64,000 nt of DNA, taken from Desulfobacteraceae bacterium. Its GTDB lineage: Bacteria > Desulfobacterota > Desulfobacteria > Desulfobacterales > Desulfosarcinaceae. Below the pieces are notes generated by a model. It was given only the letters and a program-made list of their open reading frames with translations, made no database searches and was not told where the DNA came from. Both the position numbers and the translations under genes were made by a program. Location of the stretch: positions 156,850 through 220,849 of the forward strand of contig JABDIN010000108.1 in assembly GCA_013003715.1 (NCBI GenBank), read 5' to 3'. Positions 54,115-62,908 of the stretch are shown here, in pieces; positions within the stretch are counted from its first letter, which is position 1; each line of letters starts with the position of its first letter.

Positions 54115-55385
54115 TACGATTTTTACTCATAGGATTGCTGCGTGATCGCTCCCGAAGTCTTTTCCCGGTACTCATGGTCAGTGCCGGTGTATTCCTGACC
54201 GTGGTGCTGTATGCATATATCAAAGGCATGGTCGGCGACATGGTGGATGCCTCGGCGCGCTTCGATACCGGCCATGTCAAAATCGTCAGCCGGGCCTATC
54301 ACCTCCGGGAAAGCCAGGCCCCCAATGATCTCGCCCTGTTGGGCGTGGATGACCTGCTGGCTACCATTAGGACCATCCACCCCCGCATGGTATGGACACC
54401 ACGGATACGCTTCGGCGGCTTGCTGGATGTTCCGGACGCAAATGGCGAAACCCGCGCCCAGGGGCCCGTTGCCGGACTCGCCATTGACCTCTTGAACAAG
54501 GATACACCGGAACGAAATATATTGAAATTGGACGAATCCCTTGTGCGCGGCCGGATGCCTGAACAACCGGATGAAATTCTGATCAGCGAAACCTTTGGAC
54601 GCAAGCTTGGTGTGCCGCTGGACAAAAACGTCACCCTCATGAGCGCCACCATGTATGGCAGCATGACCCTGCACAATTTTACGGTGGTGGGCACGGTGCA
54701 TTTCGGGATGGCTGCCCTGGACAGACAGCTCATTCTGGTGGATATCAACGATGCCCAACGGGCACTGGACATGACGGATGGTGCCGGTGAAATCCTGGGT
54801 TTCAAACCGGAACTGGATTATGCGGATCAGGAAATGAGAATATTGTCGCAATCGTTTAACCGGCGATTCAACAGTGCGGAGGATGAATTTTCGCCTATCA
54901 TGCACGCCTTGAGTGAAAAGGACTTGCTGGGGGAAATCCTTGAAATGACCAATATCGGCGGCGGTATCATCATTGCTGTATTTGTCTTTGCCATGTCCAT
55001 TGTTTTATGGAATGCCGGCCTCATGAACGGCATACGGCGCTATGGTGAAATCGGCGTACGGCTGGCCATGGGCGAGTCCAAAGGGGATGTTTACCGCAGC
55101 ATGATCGTCGAGGCCGTGTGTATCGGCATCATTGGATCGGTTGTCGGCACCATCTTCGGTATCCTGACGGCGTATTGGCTCCAATACCACGGACTGGACT
55201 TCACGGACTTCATGCGGCAGTCCACCATGCTCATGTCCGGGGTAATCCGCGCCAAGGTCACACCCTTCAGCTATGTCATCGGATTTTTTCCGGGTCTGCT
55301 GGCGTCCGTTATCGGGACGCTGTTTGCCGGCATCGGGGTTTTCCAGCGCCAAACCGCCCAACTATTCAAGGAACTTGAAGTATGA
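54111..55385 (+). CDS. FtsX-like ABC permease 2
   Basis: The 424-residue second permease starts with the ATGA overlap of permease 1. It has the same N-terminal helix, periplasmic domain and three C-terminal helices, with MNGIRRYGEIGVRLAMGESKGDVYRSMIVEA as the cytoplasmic coupling region. The pair corresponds to a LolC/LolE-type heterodimer. It ends with a four-base overlap with the LolA-like gene. Confidence 0.9.
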   Translation: MIRFLLIGLLRDRSRSLFPVLMVSAGVFLTVVLYAYIKGMVGDMVDASARFDTGHVKIVSRAYHLRESQAPNDLALLGVDDLLATIRTIHPRMVWTPRIRFGGLLDVPDANGETRAQGPVAGLAIDLLNKDTPERNILKLDESLVRGRMPEQPDEILISETFGRKLGVPLDKNVTLMSATMYGSMTLHNFTVVGTVHFGMAALDRQLILVDINDAQRALDMTDGAGEILGFKPELDYADQEMRILSQSFNRRFNSAEDEFSPIMHALSEKDLLGEILEMTNIGGGIIIAVFVFAMSIVLWNAGLMNGIRRYGEIGVRLAMGESKGDVYRSMIVEAVCIGIIGSVVGTIFGILTAYWLQYHGLDFTDFMRQSTMLMSGVIRAKVTPFSYVIGFFPGLLASVIGTLFAGIGVFQRQTAQLFKELEV

Positions 55386-56140
55386 ATGCCATATACATGA
55401 CGGCCCTCTCCTGTTTTTGCCTGCTGGTCTTGTTTTTCTCTCCGGTGTGGGCGGAGGATCTGTCCGGGGAGGAAATATTGAAGCGCATCGACGACAATTT
55501 TCTGAGTTCGGGCAGCATCTCCGTCAGCACCATGATCATCACGGGGAGAAGAGGCACGCGAACGATCACCTCCAGGCAATGGGCACAGGGCACCCGAAAA
55601 ACCTTCACCCACTTCCTGTCACCGCCCCGCGAAAAAGGCACCAAAATGCTTAAAATCGAGGACGCCCTGTGGATTTACACCCCGGCGACGGACCGGCTGA
55701 TCAAAATCGCCGGCCATATGCTCCGTCAATCGCTCATGGGATCGGATGCCTCTTATGAGGATTTTATGGAAGATCCCGAGCTAAACAAAACCTATGATGT
55801 GAATATCTCCGGAACGGAAACCTATTTGGACCGGGCGTGCTACGTCCTCGAATTAACCGCCAAACCGGGATCAAAGGTGGCCTATCACAGTCGAAAGTTC
55901 TGGGTTGACAAGGAGCGGTTTCTGGCCCTGCGCGAGGATCTTTTTGCCAAAAGCGGCAAATTGTTAAAAAAAGTGACGATCCAGGAAGTATTCCGGGTGG
56001 ACGGCCGCTGGTACCCCAAGCGATTCACGTTCAAGGATGTTCTCAAGGACGGCGATGGCACCCAGATTATCATCGACAACATCGAGCTGGACGCCGAGAT
56101 CCCCGAATACATGTTCTCAAAGGCGGCTTTGAGAAGATGA
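55382..56140 (+). CDS. LolA-like outer-membrane lipoprotein-sorting protein
   Basis: A signal peptide (cut near VWAED) precedes a 230-residue LolA/LppX-like half-barrel. Characteristic segments are SISVSTMIITGRRGTRTI, REKGTKMLKIEDALWIYTPATDRLIKI and DGRWYPKRFTFKDVLKDG. It should act as the periplasmic carrier of the operon, picking up a lipid or lipoprotein from the two permeases and delivering it to the barrel. The start overlaps the previous stop (ATGA), so it is translationally coupled. Confidence 0.85.
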   Translation: MNAIYMTALSCFCLLVLFFSPVWAEDLSGEEILKRIDDNFLSSGSISVSTMIITGRRGTRTITSRQWAQGTRKTFTHFLSPPREKGTKMLKIEDALWIYTPATDRLIKIAGHMLRQSLMGSDASYEDFMEDPELNKTYDVNISGTETYLDRACYVLELTAKPGSKVAYHSRKFWVDKERFLALREDLFAKSGKLLKKVTIQEVFRVDGRWYPKRFTFKDVLKDGDGTQIIIDNIELDAEIPEYMFSKAALRR

Positions 56141-56149
56141 GCGGCCGAT

Positions 56150-56325
56150 TAGACATGGCTATGATCAAATCGCCCGCCGGCGGCGCATACCTGCCCGGAA
56201 GCGTCCGGAGTTCCGCCTCAATGCCCTGAAAACAGAGGTCCACATTCAAAAACCGTTCGTATTCCAGGAACAGATCCCGAATGTTTTCTATCTGATCTCC
56301 GGATTCCGCACGGAGTAATTTTATT
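56150..56325 (-). pseudogene. GNAT acetyltransferase remnant
   Basis: The minus strand reads IRDLFLEYERFLNVDLC then FQGIEAELRTLPGRYAPPAG, the typical start of a GNAT protein. There is no start codon upstream (TAA lies just before), and the similarity stops at about GDLIIA, near the end of the LolA-like gene. The rest of the gene is missing, which suggests deletion or insertion at this point. Confidence 0.65.
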
Positions 56326-56436
56326 TAAGGGACACAATAGTGGTGCGGGCAACACTCATGGATGAGTACCTCACATATCAAATGGATGTTTGATGATTGT
56401 CCGGCACACCGCCCAACGGAATCCCCCGCAACCTGA

Positions 56437-56961
56437 TTATACTTCAAGATTGAACCTGGACATGTATTCATCCAGCAGGAGCCGGTTTCCCGGGGAAATC
56501 AGCGGACAATCCGATGCGGACCTGGCACCTTCAGCCGTCTGGGTGGCGAATACCATACAGGTCTGCGCCCCGCATTCACGGCAATTGGTTCTGGGGAGTA
56601 ATTTCAAAATTTCGAATATCACGGGCCGCGGCATTCCCTCATAACGTGGTGTGATGCCGGTGCGGTTCTCCCAGGCATCGTTAATTTCATTTTTCAGCCA
56701 TTCAACTATTTTTCGTGCCTCGGCCTCATCTTTCAGGGCATTCACCGCGATCTTGCGGCCATGCACCGTTATCAGCTTGCCGTGGGTCCTGAAGGTCACC
56801 GACGGCGGATCCTTGATATATTCAAACCCGCCGAGTACCGCATTCAAAAAAGGCAACGCCTTTCCCACGTCCCGGTCAAGATGGGCGAAACACTGCACGG
56901 ACACGGCACCGGGCATACATTCATTATTGAATATTTCCAGGCGATAGGCTTGAAGCAGCAT
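56437..56961 (-). CDS. 4Fe-4S cluster-binding protein (PF04060-like)
   Basis: The 174-residue protein ends with a Fe-S motif of the type C-x2-C-x4-C-x16-C (TNCRECGAQTCMVFATQTAE ... DCPL), as in the FeS domain of CO-dehydrogenase/acetyl-CoA synthase gamma subunits and related proteins. The N-terminal part (CMPGAVSVQCFAHLDRDVGKALPFLNA) is unassigned; there is a possible thiol pair. No CODH gene is close. Such small proteins are common in anaerobes and may link electron carriers. Confidence 0.8.
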   Translation of the reverse strand: MLLQAYRLEIFNNECMPGAVSVQCFAHLDRDVGKALPFLNAVLGGFEYIKDPPSVTFRTHGKLITVHGRKIAVNALKDEAEARKIVEWLKNEINDAWENRTGITPRYEGMPRPVIFEILKLLPRTNCRECGAQTCMVFATQTAEGARSASDCPLISPGNRLLLDEYMSRFNLEV

Positions 56962-57017
56962 ACTTTCTCCCGAAGCAGTAAACCGACCGTGTTTAAGATT
57001 TCAACTATCAGATATTG

Positions 57018-57055
57018 TTTTAAAATTTGTAATTTATAATTTAAAATTACACATC
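57018..57055. repeat. AT-rich intergenic repeat
   Basis: A run of TTTAAAATTTGTAATTTATA-type sequence. It resembles the stretch at 38712-38768 in reverse. It lies between the Fe-S protein and the sigma factor genes. Confidence 0.35.
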
Positions 57056-57059
57056 CGGG

Positions 57060-57611
57060 TTATTTGGGTTCGCAGACCAGCACATCCCGTTCGTCTTTTT
57101 CAAATATACACCGCTCCTGCAGTATGATTTTGAACTTCCCCCTCGCCCGGTGCAGCCGTACTTTTACATTTTCAATGCTTAGGTCAAGTGCCCCGGCGAT
57201 CTCTTTCTGGGACATCCCCATGACATCGAACAACCACAGCACCGTACGATAGGTTTCCGGGAGGAATCTGAGTTGCTGTTGGACACAGCGGCTCATCTGC
57301 TGTTTTTCCATCTCTTTTTCCAGGGGAAAGAACATCGGGAAGGCTTCAGCCTCCTGTTGGCAAGCCTTCCCGCGTAGTGAGGAGACGCGGCGAAAGTGAT
57401 CCATACAGAGATTCCGGGCGATCTGCAACAGCCATGGGGCAATCTTTTCCCGATCCTTCAAACCGGCGATATTGTTGAAAGCACGGACAAAGGTTTCCTG
57501 GGTCAGGTCCTCTGCTGTCCACACATCCCGCACCTTGGCCAATATCGCCGATTTAACCCTGTCATGGTACTGGTCATATATCTCGTATAGATCCATTGCC
57601 GGTTCTTTCAT
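57060..57611 (-). CDS. ECF-type RNA polymerase sigma factor
   Basis: A 183-residue sigma-70 family protein. Region 2 contains AEDLTQETFVRAFNNI and WLLQIARNLCMDHFRR; region 4 contains the helix-turn-helix MSQKEIAGALDLSIENVKVRLHRARGKFK. The ATG at 57611 overlaps the TGA of the preceding gene (ATGA), so the two are coupled. No anti-sigma gene is visible; the C-terminus has Cys residues (ERCIFEKDERDVLVCEPK), possibly part of a redox switch. The target promoter is not known. Confidence 0.9.
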   Translation of the reverse strand: MKEPAMDLYEIYDQYHDRVKSAILAKVRDVWTAEDLTQETFVRAFNNIAGLKDREKIAPWLLQIARNLCMDHFRRVSSLRGKACQQEAEAFPMFFPLEKEMEKQQMSRCVQQQLRFLPETYRTVLWLFDVMGMSQKEIAGALDLSIENVKVRLHRARGKFKIILQERCIFEKDERDVLVCEPK

Positions 57612-57871
57612 GCCTGTTCGCAACAGGATTGAGCCGCCCCGCAGCAGGTGTCCGCCACATCCGACACTTCGCCCGTCACATCGGAAACAGCGTTTTTCAA
57701 GAAAACGGCAGCCCCGTTTTTGACCTTGAAGGCGGTCTCGATGACCTCGTTAATCTCGGTGTCCGTCAACGCGACTTCCTTGGCCCTTGAATAGATGTAA
57801 TCGAAACAGGGAATGCAATTCGCACCGATGGCCGCCCCCAGACTTACCATTACCTCTTGTTTGTGATTCAT
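57608..57871 (-). CDS. AhpD/carboxymuconolactone decarboxylase-like small thiol protein
   Basis: The 87-residue protein has the AhpD motif GANCIPCFDYIYSRA (C19/C22) and a Cys-rich tail, DTCCGAAQSCCEQA (C76, C77, C83, C84). The first pair fits the peroxide-reducing or redox-sensing CxxC of the carboxymuconolactone decarboxylase-like family, while the tail may bind metal. The gene is directly coupled to the ECF sigma factor, so it may feed redox or metal status to it. That function is inference. Confidence 0.82.
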   Translation of the reverse strand: MNHKQEVMVSLGAAIGANCIPCFDYIYSRAKEVALTDTEINEVIETAFKVKNGAAVFLKNAVSDVTGEVSDVADTCCGAAQSCCEQA

Positions 57872-58115
57872 GAGTGTAACCTCCTTTTGGGTTTATTTTC
57901 AAGACGTAGACGAATCAAATCGCCCGAAGGTTACAAAAACCCTGACCGGGTATTAGAACTCCAATTCACGCTTGAGATCAATTAAGGCCATATATTTCCA
58001 AGCCCGGCCGGCGACCAATACCCCTGCGATGTCCGATATCGGCGGTAGTGTTTTAGACGGATTAATGCTATGGCGTATCAATGACATCATCAACCCACAG
58101 CTTTCAGGAGACAAA

Positions 58116-58580
58116 ATGCATCATCAACTGAGACGAAAAGACCGGGCCTGGGACGATGAATCCGCTCACACGCTGCTTGTGAACAGTGAATACGGTGTAT
58201 TGTCCACCGCCGACAGCCATAACCAGCCGTATGGCGTACCGGTCAATTATGCGGTGTCCGACAATTCAATTTATATTCACTCGGCCACTGCCGGTCATAA
58301 AATCGAGAACATCGCCCTCAATACCAAAGTGTCCTTTTGTGTGGTGGGCAATACACGGTTGATCCCCGAAGAATTTTCCACGGATTACGAAAGTGTAGTT
58401 GTCTTCGGCCGCGCATCCATGATCGATGGTGATGAAAAAATCGCGGCATTGCGGGCATTGATACGGAAGTATTCCCCGGAGCAGGTCACCGAAGGTGAAG
58501 CTTACATCACCAAGCACCTGAAAAAAACGGCCATAATCAAGATATTCATCGATCACTACTCGGGTAAAGCCCGGAAATAA
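58116..58580 (+). CDS. Pyridoxamine 5'-phosphate oxidase-related flavin-binding protein
   Basis: The 154-residue protein matches the split-barrel family of PNPOx-like FMN/F420-binding proteins. It has EYGVLSTADSHNQPYGVPVNYAVSDN near residue 30 and FVVGNTRLIPEEFSTDYESVVVFG. AGGAG lies six bases before the ATG at 58116. The actual substrate is unknown. In many anaerobes this group is annotated as nitroimidazole-resistance-like (NimA). Confidence 0.85.
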   Translation: MHHQLRRKDRAWDDESAHTLLVNSEYGVLSTADSHNQPYGVPVNYAVSDNSIYIHSATAGHKIENIALNTKVSFCVVGNTRLIPEEFSTDYESVVVFGRASMIDGDEKIAALRALIRKYSPEQVTEGEAYITKHLKKTAIIKIFIDHYSGKARK

Positions 58581-58739
58581 AGCACATGATTGAAAAACCA
58601 TACCGGCCGGGCTCGGACCAGACCATCGACATCCATGACCTTGTCTCCACATGCAATGGTTACGACGATTACCGACTGCCCGTTGCGGCACTGGATCAAT
58701 CCCTTGATCTCATCGGAAAATGACCCATGTGAGGATGGC

Positions 58740-59723
58740 ATGACACGCATTTTAACCCGGCAGGACGTGGAACAACTGATGGACATGGAGATGGCCGTTG
58801 AAATTGTCGAGGCGGCATTTAAATCTCACGGCTACGGCCGGACACGGATCCCGCACAGGTCAATACTCGAACTGGATGAATTCAACGGCATGATGGGTAT
58901 GATGCCGGCGTATCTGGCAGATTCTCAGGCTGCCGGTGTCAAAATCATCAGCCATCACGCACACAATCATAAGAAAGGGTTGCCCGAAGGCATGGGATTG
59001 ATCCTGTATCATGATCCGGCCACGGGCATGCCCCTGGCCATAATGGATTGTGCGCACATTACCGCCATGCGCACCGGTGCAGCCACGGCGGTGAGCGTTA
59101 AATACCTGGGAAAAAAGAACACCCGGGTGGCCGGTATCGTGGGCACCGGCGTTCAGGCCGTTTTTCAGGTCCGGGCCATTTGCCAGGTCTCCCGGCTTGA
59201 ACGCGTAAAAGCATATGACCTGAGACCGGACGCCATGGAACGATTTGCGGCGACGGCAGCGCCCCTGGGCCTTGAGGTCGAACTGGTTAAGAATCCTGAG
59301 CAGGCCTGCCGGGAGGTTGATATCCTCGCGACCTGCACATCTTCTCGCCACCCATTCGTAAAAAAAGAGTGGCTTCAGGAAGGCGTTCACATCGCGGCCA
59401 TCGGTGCGGACATGGCGGATCGGAGAGAGCTTTCACCGCAAGTCTATGGATCTGCGGACAAATGCGTGACAGACCTGCCGAAGCAGGCACTGCTGGTGGG
59501 GGAAATCACGGACGCCATCGCCACCGGTGCCATTGATGAAGCCGCACTGCACACCACCCTGGGTGAAATTGTCGCCGGAAAAGCAAAAGGGCGGGAAAAT
59601 GATGCGGAACTCACCATCTTCAAGTCCACCGGCATGGCCATCCAGGATATTGCCGTGGCCAAACGGGTTTATGAGCTGGCCATTGAAAAACAGGCCGGGG
59701 TGGACATTGCCATCACGCCGTAG
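58740..59723 (+). CDS. Ornithine cyclodeaminase/mu-crystallin-family dehydrogenase
   Basis: The 327-residue NAD(P)-binding protein begins MTRILTRQDVEQLMDMEMAVEIVEAAF and has the Rossmann motif GIVGTGVQAVFQVRAI near residue 130, plus DIVATCTSSRHPFV-like sequence and GADMADRRELSP. Relatives include ornithine cyclodeaminase, alanine dehydrogenase and ketimine reductase. The exact substrate cannot be told. GAGGATGGC precedes the ATG; an in-frame extension upstream to 58590 lacks family similarity. Confidence 0.88.
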   Translation: MTRILTRQDVEQLMDMEMAVEIVEAAFKSHGYGRTRIPHRSILELDEFNGMMGMMPAYLADSQAAGVKIISHHAHNHKKGLPEGMGLILYHDPATGMPLAIMDCAHITAMRTGAATAVSVKYLGKKNTRVAGIVGTGVQAVFQVRAICQVSRLERVKAYDLRPDAMERFAATAAPLGLEVELVKNPEQACREVDILATCTSSRHPFVKKEWLQEGVHIAAIGADMADRRELSPQVYGSADKCVTDLPKQALLVGEITDAIATGAIDEAALHTTLGEIVAGKAKGRENDAELTIFKSTGMAIQDIAVAKRVYELAIEKQAGVDIAITP

Positions 59724-59769
59724 GTCGAAAACAGCTCCGGTTTCCTCATGCCTCCAGTAATTGGCATAT

Positions 59770-59804
59770 AAAAAACCTGGGGGTATATGCCACATACCAC
59801 CAGG
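59770..59804 (-). terminator. Terminator after the small lipoprotein gene
   Basis: On the minus strand CCTGGTGGTAT pairs with ATACCCCCAGG (one mismatch), followed by TTTTTT. It lies 32 bases after the stop of the lipoprotein gene. Confidence 0.75.
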
Positions 59805-59836
59805 CTTATTTATGCGTCACAATTTTTTATACGGCA

Positions 59837-60055
59837 CTATTGAGCCGGTACATAGGGAACATCAAGCCCCCACCACCCCTGCTCTTCAGCTTTCGTCAAA
59901 TCTTCGGGCGCTGGATTCCGATAGCCCCAGAGGCTGAACTTCATATGATCCCAATTTTTGTAATGGGTATCATGTTCGGCGTACCCGGACTGACTCATAC
60001 TGCTGCATCCTGCCAAAAAAATGATGATGACTGCCAAAAAAATGATTTTTTTCAT
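59837..60055 (-). CDS. Small lipoprotein
   Basis: A 72-residue protein with a lipoprotein signal: KKIIFLAVIIIFLAGC. The mature part is charged and ends YRNPAPEDLTKAEEQGWWG plus a short tail. It is not recognised. GGGAGGAAGAG precedes the ATG at 60055. A terminator follows it. Confidence 0.75.
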   Translation of the reverse strand: MKKIIFLAVIIIFLAGCSSMSQSGYAEHDTHYKNWDHMKFSLWGYRNPAPEDLTKAEEQGWWGLDVPYVPAQ

Positions 60056-60091
60056 CTCTTCCTCCCTTTGGTGATACTGTTTTCGACTCAA

Positions 60092-60399
60092 TATTAGGGC
60101 GATACTTACTGACGGAACGTGGGAAAATATAGGTCGTTACGGGCCGGATGTCAAATACAGAAAAGGCCAATCACAAAAAAACTGACCGTCATTTTCAATC
60201 CGGGACCTTCATCGGCGAATCGCCTGGAGGCCCCTTTTATCCTGATTATTCAAGTTTCAGGCTCGCCGTTGAATCTGCTTCATTCCCAACACGGTGAAAT
60301 CAATTAAAAACCATGAACCAAATTGGTCTGTATCTTGCTTCTTGTTTAATTTGATCTTTTTGTATTCACCTTTTCATCGCTCAATCAGGAGAACAAGGC
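60092..60399. other. Intergenic region without gene
   Basis: About 308 bp between divergent lipoprotein genes; it must hold both promoters, but I see no strong boxes and no known RNA. Confidence 0.4.
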
Positions 60400-61068
60400 G
60401 TGAAACAATATATATCAACGCACACTTCCGCCGGCGCTATCGGCCTGTTCCTCTTCCTTTTTATATCAACCGGTTGCGCTTCGATGGCGGAACGGCATCA
60501 CCCCGATTATGCCAATTATAAAGGTACCTTCCGAACACTGCTGATTCTGCCGCCTCAATTTCAAATCATGGACGAGATGGCGGACCAAAAAATTCTCTAC
60601 AACGGCGATTTGAGCCGCACAGCCGGTGAGCTGTCGCTGGAGGCGGTTGTGGACCATTTGACCGGAAAGGATTATCGCACGCGTGTTTTGCCGCCGGAAA
60701 CCGCAGCCGCCGATGAAATCCAACAGATAACCGCCCTTTTTGCCACTGTCAACCGGTCGATTCAACTCCACACATACGGTTCCCAGCCGTTCCCTTTTCA
60801 AAAACAATCATTCGAATATGCCGTGGGGAATATCGAAAATCTACTTCGGAAAAACAACGCCGATGCCATGGTGCTGGTTACCGGCAAAGAGACGCTATCC
60901 TCATTCTATCCGCGGGTATGGATCAGTGTCGCCTTGATCGAACCCAAGGGTGAAATTGTCTGGTATTGTGTACAGGGCGCTAATGAAATTCTGCAACTTG
61001 GCGATATCAAAGATATGGCCATGCTTGTAAAGAAAACATTGCAGAATTTTCCGAGCGGTACACAATGA
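60400..61068 (+). CDS. Lipoprotein of unknown function (DUF799-like in outline)
   Basis: A 222-residue lipoprotein with the signal ending at STGC. It starts at GTG 60400 with AGGAG nine bases upstream. The mature part has TFRTLLILPPQFQI and ends VKKTLQNFPSGTQ. Its outline (small periplasmic alpha/beta protein that may help outer-membrane assembly) resembles the GNA1162/DUF799 group, but I am not sure. It overlaps the M48 gene start by four bases (ATGA), so it is coupled to it. Confidence 0.75.
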   Translation: MKQYISTHTSAGAIGLFLFLFISTGCASMAERHHPDYANYKGTFRTLLILPPQFQIMDEMADQKILYNGDLSRTAGELSLEAVVDHLTGKDYRTRVLPPETAAADEIQQITALFATVNRSIQLHTYGSQPFPFQKQSFEYAVGNIENLLRKNNADAMVLVTGKETLSSFYPRVWISVALIEPKGEIVWYCVQGANEILQLGDIKDMAMLVKKTLQNFPSGTQ

Positions 61069-62204
61069 CAAAAAGACAATTGATCGTGGTTTTCGCACTG
61101 TTGGCATTGTGCTTACCCCGCGTTTCCCTTGCAGCCGGAAACAACAACAGTCAAAAGAACACCGGTGATCTCAATCGTCTGAATCAAATCGCACGGGATC
61201 AGCAGGCGGATCTGGAACAGCGCAGCCTTTTGCTGCAGGATGCGGACCTGGATCGTTACCTGACGGAACTGGCTCAAAAACTATGGGCCAATACCCATTC
61301 CGAACTCCCCCCTATTCAAATCCGGGTTGTCCGGCACCCCGCACCCGACGCCTATATGTATCCCAACGGCGTCTGTTACCTGCACACCGGTTTACTGGCA
61401 AACCTGGAAAACGAAGATCAACTGGCCATGGCCATTGCCCACGAGATGATTCATTACCTCCGGCAACATACCCTATTGGCATATCAATCATCGTTGCAGG
61501 GGTCGCGGTCCTACCTGCTCAACGATACCCAACACAAAAACACCTTCGACCATCAGGGTCGATCCTTGGCGGATCTCCTGCAATCAACCGAACTGCAGGC
61601 CGATCGCGAAGGCCTGGCATTGATCGCCGCCGCCGGATACCGATCGTCCGAATCCATTGGATTGTTAAACATATTGAAATCCATAACCGACGATCAGGAA
61701 ACGAAAGCCGCGTCCAAGAGCACTAAACCGATCCTGAACCACAGATTGGAGCAGCTCCGGCTTGCAATCGCCAACCAGCGATACCCGGCGCCGGCGAATT
61801 CGCAGAAAATTGTTGCCGGAACAGATTTTTATGTGGCAATATTACCATCCATTCTGGCGAATGCACGAGCCGCATCCCAGATGGGTGATTGGGAGATAGC
61901 CAGACACGACATCGAACGCTATATTCGCTTCCGGCCCGATGAACCGGGCGCCTATTGTCTCAGGGGAGAAATTTTTTACAAAAGCGCCGCAAACGGACAG
62001 CATGATAAAGCCCTGGCATCCTTTGACCGGGCCATCGCACTCAACCGGCAATACGCACCGGCCTACCGGGCAATGGGGCTTATCTATTTTAAAGCCGGCC
62101 ATATGGAGAAGGCTCGAAATTACCTCCAGGCCTACATCGACATTGCACCGGAATCAGCTGAAAAAAAATACATCCATAAATACTTATCGCTGTGCAACGA
62201 CTGA
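61065..62204 (+). CDS. M48-family metalloprotease with TPR repeats
   Basis: Signal peptide (cut near SLAAG), an M48 zinc peptidase domain with HEMIH (H126-H130) and the third ligand E176 in ELQAD, and a C-terminal TPR region (YFRFRPDEPGAYCLRGEIF, then two more repeats). The 379-residue layout is close to BepA and related periplasmic proteases, which monitor outer-membrane protein assembly. The previous and next genes are lipoproteins that overlap it, so the three may function as one envelope-maintenance unit. Confidence 0.9.
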   Translation: MTKRQLIVVFALLALCLPRVSLAAGNNNSQKNTGDLNRLNQIARDQQADLEQRSLLLQDADLDRYLTELAQKLWANTHSELPPIQIRVVRHPAPDAYMYPNGVCYLHTGLLANLENEDQLAMAIAHEMIHYLRQHTLLAYQSSLQGSRSYLLNDTQHKNTFDHQGRSLADLLQSTELQADREGLALIAAAGYRSSESIGLLNILKSITDDQETKAASKSTKPILNHRLEQLRLAIANQRYPAPANSQKIVAGTDFYVAILPSILANARAASQMGDWEIARHDIERYIRFRPDEPGAYCLRGEIFYKSAANGQHDKALASFDRAIALNRQYAPAYRAMGLIYFKAGHMEKARNYLQAYIDIAPESAEKKYIHKYLSLCND

Positions 62205-62779
62205 CCTTACATAGAGCCCGTCTGATTTTCGATAGAAGAAGCCTGTGCGCGCTTTGCCTGCTGCTGATCCTGGGCGGCTGCGGCACCCTCTGGCAGACTG
62301 CCGCACCAAACGTCCATACCCCCCACTGGTCCATTGATATCCCCGAAAAATGGATGCTGCTCGAAACCAGCGATTACCATATGTTTTCCAAAGATGGGCC
62401 GTATCTCCACTACATTCTCGTGCAATCAAGACCCCTGGAACGAAAGTACCGCCACACCAATCTTAAAATTGACAGGGCCATGCTGCCCCATGAAGCAGCC
62501 CAGGTCGTTATAAATGATCTTCGTGCTGATCCGGCGCTCCGGCGGCTGCGCATTATTGACAATGCGCCGGTAATGATCGACGGCAGCCTGGGATTCAAGA
62601 TTGACTACGTCTACGAAGACCCGAACGGCATGGACCAACAGACCCATTTCTACGGCGTGGTAACCCCCCCTTTTCTATTCACCCTCCGGTATACGGCAGC
62701 AAAACGTCACTATTTTGAACGGTATATCGACGATTTTACCCGTGTGCTGCAAAGCGTACGGCTTCAAAAAAACGGATAA
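62192..62779 (+). CDS. Lipoprotein of unknown function
   Basis: The 195-residue protein starts at GTG 62192, 13 bases inside the M48 gene, and carries a lipoprotein signal ending LGGC. The mature domain has HWSIDIPEKWMLLETSDYHMFSKDGP and GFKIDYVYEDPNGMDQQTHFYG. I do not recognise the family. It is translationally linked to the M48 protease gene. Confidence 0.75.
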   Translation: MQRLTLHRARLIFDRRSLCALCLLLILGGCGTLWQTAAPNVHTPHWSIDIPEKWMLLETSDYHMFSKDGPYLHYILVQSRPLERKYRHTNLKIDRAMLPHEAAQVVINDLRADPALRRLRIIDNAPVMIDGSLGFKIDYVYEDPNGMDQQTHFYGVVTPPFLFTLRYTAAKRHYFERYIDDFTRVLQSVRLQKNG

Positions 62780-62908
62780 CGCGCCTTCTGTAGAAATACT
62801 GCACAGCAAAACCGCGTTCGGCATAAGGTACTTTTCTCTCACCATGAAGGACATGAAGCACTCGAAGAAATAGGAATTAGAACGCATCATGATGAAAAAA
62901 AGGCAACC

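Noticed and set aside
49695..56330. tRNA-Gln as the attachment site of a genomic island containing the exporter operon
   Set aside because: I found no integrase gene and no second copy of the tRNA 3' end in the following 7 kb.
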